DNA of 64,000 nt from Didymodactylos carnosus (lineage: Eukaryota; Rotifera; Eurotatoria; Philodinida; Philodinidae), in assembly GCA_905250885.1 (NCBI GenBank), contig CAJNOQ010000026.1, forward strand, positions 38,450-102,449, given 5' to 3'. The notes beneath the pieces are model-generated. The model worked only from the letters and a program-made list of their open reading frames with translations. It made no database searches and was not told where the DNA came from. The position numbers were made by a program, and so were the translations under genes. Below are positions 60,601 through 64,000 of this stretch, in pieces. Numbering within the stretch: position 1 is the first letter of the stretch; the number at the start of each line of letters is the position of its first letter.

Positions 60601-60742
60601 GGATGAATTTGTACTACCATTAATTTCGACACGAAAACGCACTACGTCAAATGCATCATCGTCAGATACCGTCGATTATGAATTTGATAATGAAATTTGT
60701 GATAGTAGAGCATTATTAATTGAAGATAGTATTCAAGAATAA
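57699..60742 (+). CDS. DCLRE1C: Artemis-type DNA nuclease (metallo-beta-lactamase/beta-CASP)
   Basis: Endonuclease that opens hairpins and trims DNA ends in non-homologous end joining, in the nucleus. Five exons: 57699-58026, 58150-58353, 58422-58725, 59395-60194, 60318-60742, for 686 residues. Opening EEYPLISIDSFE aligns with human Artemis EYPTISID. The catalytic HxHxDH is HIHLDH (His33, His35, Asp37, His38). GHCPG follows with His175, then GNVLFTGDFR with Asp196. The beta-CASP part includes YGYE-like ARTGYEQCY, RLHACRTSASNFAQPC, STMWF-like LLSIMWFAEQ and YSLHSSFSEIIDVLKTLRPK. The His of HSSFSE and preceding residues fit the Artemis/SNM1C branch more than SNM1A/B. The C-terminal 220 residues are acidic and disordered-looking. 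Intron 3 is long (669 nt). All metal ligands I can check are intact, so it should be active. Confidence 0.94.
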
Positions 60743-61666
60743 ATATCCATTTTTTTTATGGTGCAGTTATAAGTTTTTTCTCATTGACCATTTTGTCTAG
60801 TACCAGTGCTATAATGTCATATATTTACATGTACAAATTACTTTTGTAATTTGTTTTTTTTTTTTTTTGTTTAAACTAAACTCACTTGTTATTATTGTTA
60901 TTAGATTTGTTTTGAATCAGCGCATGTTTCTTATTCGTAGAAATCTGTATGTATTTGTGTATCTCTCTCTTTTAATAATTTTTTTTGTATAACTTTGTAG
61001 TTGTAAACATTTTAGCAATTGTGTCATTTGACTAACTCAGGACATTTTGATTTTTTTTGCTATTACTTTTGTTTAGTAGTAGTTCTCTCATTATTAGTTA
61101 ATAGATGATAAAGAGAAAATCGCACACTTGATCTATTTCACTGTATTATTTTCTTTGATAAAAATATAGGTCTAAATATCTGACTTTTTCGAAAAACTAC
61201 TGGTAGATTAGTTTAGTAATTCATAGATTCATGGTAGAAAATTGACGATGTATATCTTAGCAATCTCCCAAATAACGATAATTCATTTATTTATAGTAAT
61301 TATTTATTATAGATCTATCTGAAAAGGTAGAAATCATTACTCTTTCTACTAGAGTTTTGCTGATCGATAGTTGATGATCGAATGATATTTATCATTTCCT
61401 TGCTGAAATAAATAATCAAAGCTTAGTGTTGAGATTAAAATTGTTTAAAATGGTGTTTTTTTTACACGATTTTACCGTTTCTCTAATTCTGTGACTTTTA
61501 CAATTATTTTCTTTTAATTTATCTATTGTAATTAATTTTATTTTCAGATAATTGAATTTTCATTTTTTCATTACAATAAACTTAGAAGAAGATTTGTTCT
61601 ACAAAAGTGAGTGAATAATTTGAATTTTGAATTTTTTATTCGAAACAATCTTTTCATATTTTTTAG
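60743..61666. other. Intergenic region between Artemis and the TMEM35-like gene
   Basis: AT-rich, with a T run at about 60862-60878. No coding content. The Artemis 3' UTR and the next gene's promoter are expected here. An acceptor-like TTTTTTAG directly precedes the ATG at 61667, so a 5' UTR exon ending near 61609 is likely. Confidence 0.45.
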
Positions 61667-62940
61667 ATGGGTTCACTTGCTCTCACCGTTTTATCGTTAA
61701 CATTGGGTTTATTTTTTATTCTGGTTGGACAATTTAAAGTGACACCAAAATTCTTTCCAGAAGTACACGAAGATATGGTAGGAATAGAATGATTTTTGTA
61801 CAATTTTCTCTCTAGTACTTTAATTGAAAATACTTTTATCTTTTATTCAGTAGAATTTTTTATTTCTTTTGAAACCAATTTCTCTAACTAAATGATGTGA
61901 TTTATTTTCTCTTGTTTTTGTTTTTTGCTAGCGTCGTGAATTTGGACGAGTTAATAAAGTATTTCCATTATATAAGCAAACAGGTTGGCGACCATTTGCA
62001 AAAAATTATCGACTTTTCATTGGATTCACAGAAATTGTATGTGGAGCTATCTTGGCACTTGTTCCAGGTATATTTTTTGTTTAGTTTTGAATTATCATAA
62101 TTTATAAATGGCAATATTGAGTCTTCGATCATTTTTTACCATCTGTTGTCTGATTAATAATTGTGTATTATTTAACATTTAACGTTGTTAGGTTCACCAA
62201 AACAGTTGGCAAATGTTATTTTATTATTCGTGATGCTTGGTGCTGTTTATACGCATTATATTTTAAAAGATAAATTTGAACGAATGGCACCTGGTCTCGT
62301 TTTTAGCCTTTTGCTTTTAACACGTTTGATAATTCATAGACAAGTACAACAACGAGAAAAACGTACGAATCAAAAACAACCAACAGTAACGAAAAAAGAA
62401 TCAAAAAATAAAAATAAAGTAAGCTCCTAGTATAATACTTGTCAATAACAGAAATGGATCAGATCAATGTTCAGATCGGATTCGGGTCAAATAAAAATAT
62501 ATTATGAGTCATGTTCGGATCACTGGAAAAAAATTTCGATTTTTCATGCAATTTTCTGTGAAAACTCTAAAGTTACAACCTTATTTTTGGGCGCAAAAGA
62601 ATCTTTTTTGGGATTCATTCGGATCAAGGAAAAAAATTCGAATCGGGTTCAGATCATACTCATTTGATGTGATTCAGTCTCTGATACTTATCATTAAGAA
62701 AAGAATAAAAAACTTCTTAATTTTTAGAATGAAAAGGAAAATGATAGTCAAGTTGAAGAGGAATATGAAGAGGAAGATCGTGACGAAGAACAAGAGGAAC
62801 AAACATCGGAAGGAGAACAAGAAGAAGAAGAAGAAGAAGAAGAAGAAGAAGAAGAAAAAGAAGAAGTTAAAGTAACTCAAAAAAAGCCAACAAAAAAGGT
62901 ACAACCAGTAACAAAGGATAGTAAAAAGAAAAACAAATAA
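61667..62940 (+). CDS. TMEM35A: TMEM35/NACHO-like four-helix membrane protein with acidic tail
   Basis: TMEM35 proteins (DoxX-like fold) include NACHO, an ER chaperone for assembly of nicotinic acetylcholine receptors. Exons 61667-61777, 61932-62067, 62192-62418, 62728-62940 encode 228 residues. Membrane segments are at about 3-22 (LALTVLSLTLGLFFILVGQF), 60-80 (FIGFTEIVCGAILALVPG), 86-104 (ANVILLFVMLGAVYTHYI) and 113-130 (GLVFSLLLLTRLII). The pattern LGLFFILVGxxKxTP and EIVCGAILALVPGSPKxxAN follows vertebrate TMEM35A closely. After residue 155 there is a long Glu-run and Lys-rich tail, about 60 residues longer than I expect for the family. Specific partnership with acetylcholine receptors is inferred. 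Family call is firm; TMEM35A versus TMEM35B is less so. Confidence 0.88.
62816..62866 (+). repeat. GAA trinucleotide run encoding poly-Glu
   Basis: About twelve GAA units in a row, followed by AAAGAAGAA, code for the acidic tail of the TMEM35-like protein. Length is a multiple of three and probably variable. Confidence 0.9.
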
Positions 62941-64000
62941 AAGAAATTTTTCCATAATTCAATTATAAGATGTATTACTTGATTTGTCATGTTTTATTCT
63001 TGAAATAATTATCCATTTGTTAGATATCTCATGATATAAAAACTTTTTCTGTACTTCGTCTTTTCCCCTGAGTGTGTAGATCAAATCTCAATGTTGTGTT
63101 AACGTTGTGTGTGTGTATTTCGTGCGGCTATAGGCTCTTTTTATTATTGTTGTTTTCTACTATTCTTTTTCATTTTTTATTACTATTCATTTTTAAAAAA
63201 TAAAATAACAATAAAACTTGTTTGAGAAATTTCCACTATAGTCATAGAAATCATCATATAATATAAATAGAATGTTTATACTATGTTTTATGTACAAAAT
63301 GTTAGTTATACTCTGAACTAATCTTATTGCTTTCATTTATCCTCAGGTTTTCATTCATATAAAAAAAAAAAATGAGTGAATGAAAGATGAAATATTTGTT
63401 ATTTGAGTATTAGAAATAATCTTTAAACTAATAAAACAATTATATAAAATGTGTTTTTAAATATCATGATTCAATCAGATTTTTAAATTTACGATTGACA
63501 ATCGAGAACTCAATGATATTTAATTCATTTAAATATGTATCATTTTTAATTTAATGAATAATGATTTTTATATAATTGTTTACAATTTAATTTTGTTTGA
63601 TTTTCTTCTAAATATTGTATTATGAGAACAATCATTTCTCTTAGAATCATGACGTGGATATGTATGATAACAAATATTTATCTCAATTCTATGTATGCAT
63701 TCTGATTCGTTTTTTTTTCTTCAAAAAATTTGCAATCAATTGTGCACAAATATTCGCAGATATTTGTAACATTGTATCCGAGAAAAACTGGCGTTCTCTG
63801 TATTTTTTCAAGTTTTTCTCCTTTAGACTCGTTCAGTTCATTTTTTGTGTGCAAAAAACTTCGCCATTCAATTCTCTATAAAAAAATCTGTTTTAAGAAA
63901 AGAGTTTGAACAAAAAATGTTTAAAGATAAAAAATTATAAAAAACGTTTTGTAGAATACCAGTAAGGCAAACTTCTTAAATTTAAAACCAATTGCTTGAA
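62941..64000. other. Right end of the window, no gene seen
   Basis: Holds the 3' UTR of the TMEM35-like gene and AT-rich DNA. An AATAAA-rich patch lies at about 63196-63216. A small hairpin (TTCATTCATAT/ATGAGTGAATGAA) spans about 63351-63384. No exon was found. Confidence 0.5.

Noticed and set aside
62674-62955. Minus-strand poly-Phe membrane-like frame.
   Set aside because: Antisense of the GAA repeat in the TMEM35-like tail.
1-64000. tRNA, rRNA or other structured RNA genes.
   Set aside because: Reading for tRNA B-box words (GGTTCGANNCC-like) and rRNA-like sequence gave nothing convincing; a covariance-model scan would be needed to exclude them.

Overview
This is 64 kb of AT-rich nuclear DNA from an animal. 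The evidence is a set of spliced, animal-type genes with many very short introns (31 to 80 nt exons and introns are common): a TEA-domain factor, a CPEB2/3/4-type (Orb2-type) translational regulator, Misato, an RN-tre-like TBC Rab-GAP, an arsenite methyltransferase, an oxysterol-binding protein, Artemis, and a NACHO/TMEM35-family protein. Compact introns, low GC and many small palindromic transposon relatives would suit a bdelloid rotifer such as Rotaria or Adineta. That assignment is inference; no marker in the window fixes the species. I saw no rRNA, tRNA, CRISPR array or prokaryotic operon.

Layout. 1-1331 (minus): TEAD-type transcription factor, cut by the window edge. 1332-15396: gene-poor and full of small mobile elements. 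It holds at least four kinds of palindrome-rich repeat between 5.9 and 8.4 kb, a 5'-truncated LINE at 9.08-9.8 kb, a 100-bp near-perfect palindrome at 12.2 kb and a 425-bp inverted-repeat element at 13.25 kb. 15397-18183 (plus): unrecognised Q/N-rich protein gene with a very young 430-bp inverted-repeat element inside what was probably one exon. 19.1-21.0 kb: further palindromic elements. 22912-26194 (minus): CPEB, with a long downstream region and 7 kb of AT-rich upstream DNA. 33520-35028 (minus): Misato, one exon. 35845-38521 (minus): TBC Rab-GAP, six exons. 41493-43842 (plus): arsenite methyltransferase, eleven exons. 44.7-46.45 kb: an apparently decayed gene. 48759-49468: hAT-type element with intact 8-bp target duplications. 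50102-55296 (plus): OSBP, eight exons. 57699-60742 (plus): Artemis, five exons. 61667-62940 (plus): TMEM35/NACHO-like protein, four exons.

The genes do not form one pathway. They are housekeeping and regulatory animal genes in mixed orientation: transcription and translation control (TEAD, CPEB), membrane traffic and lipid exchange (TBC GAP, OSBP), DNA-end repair (Artemis), arsenic metabolism, mitochondrial/cytoskeletal Misato, and receptor assembly (NACHO-like). Exon models were built by hand from GT/AG sites, reading-frame continuity and remembered family sequence; phases agree throughout each model.

The most unusual signals are two. First, the 430-bp element at 16559-16988 sits in a coding region, is flanked by AAT/AAT, has arms that differ at only two positions of about 140, and can be removed in frame either by precise excision or by a GT...AG intron whose splice sites lie in the host sequence just outside it. 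This is a candidate for an intron being born from a transposon. Second, several unrelated-looking elements share one design: arrays of a short self-complementary word (GTCGAC, GAGTACTC, GGTTAACCG, CTTAAG), each family with its own word.
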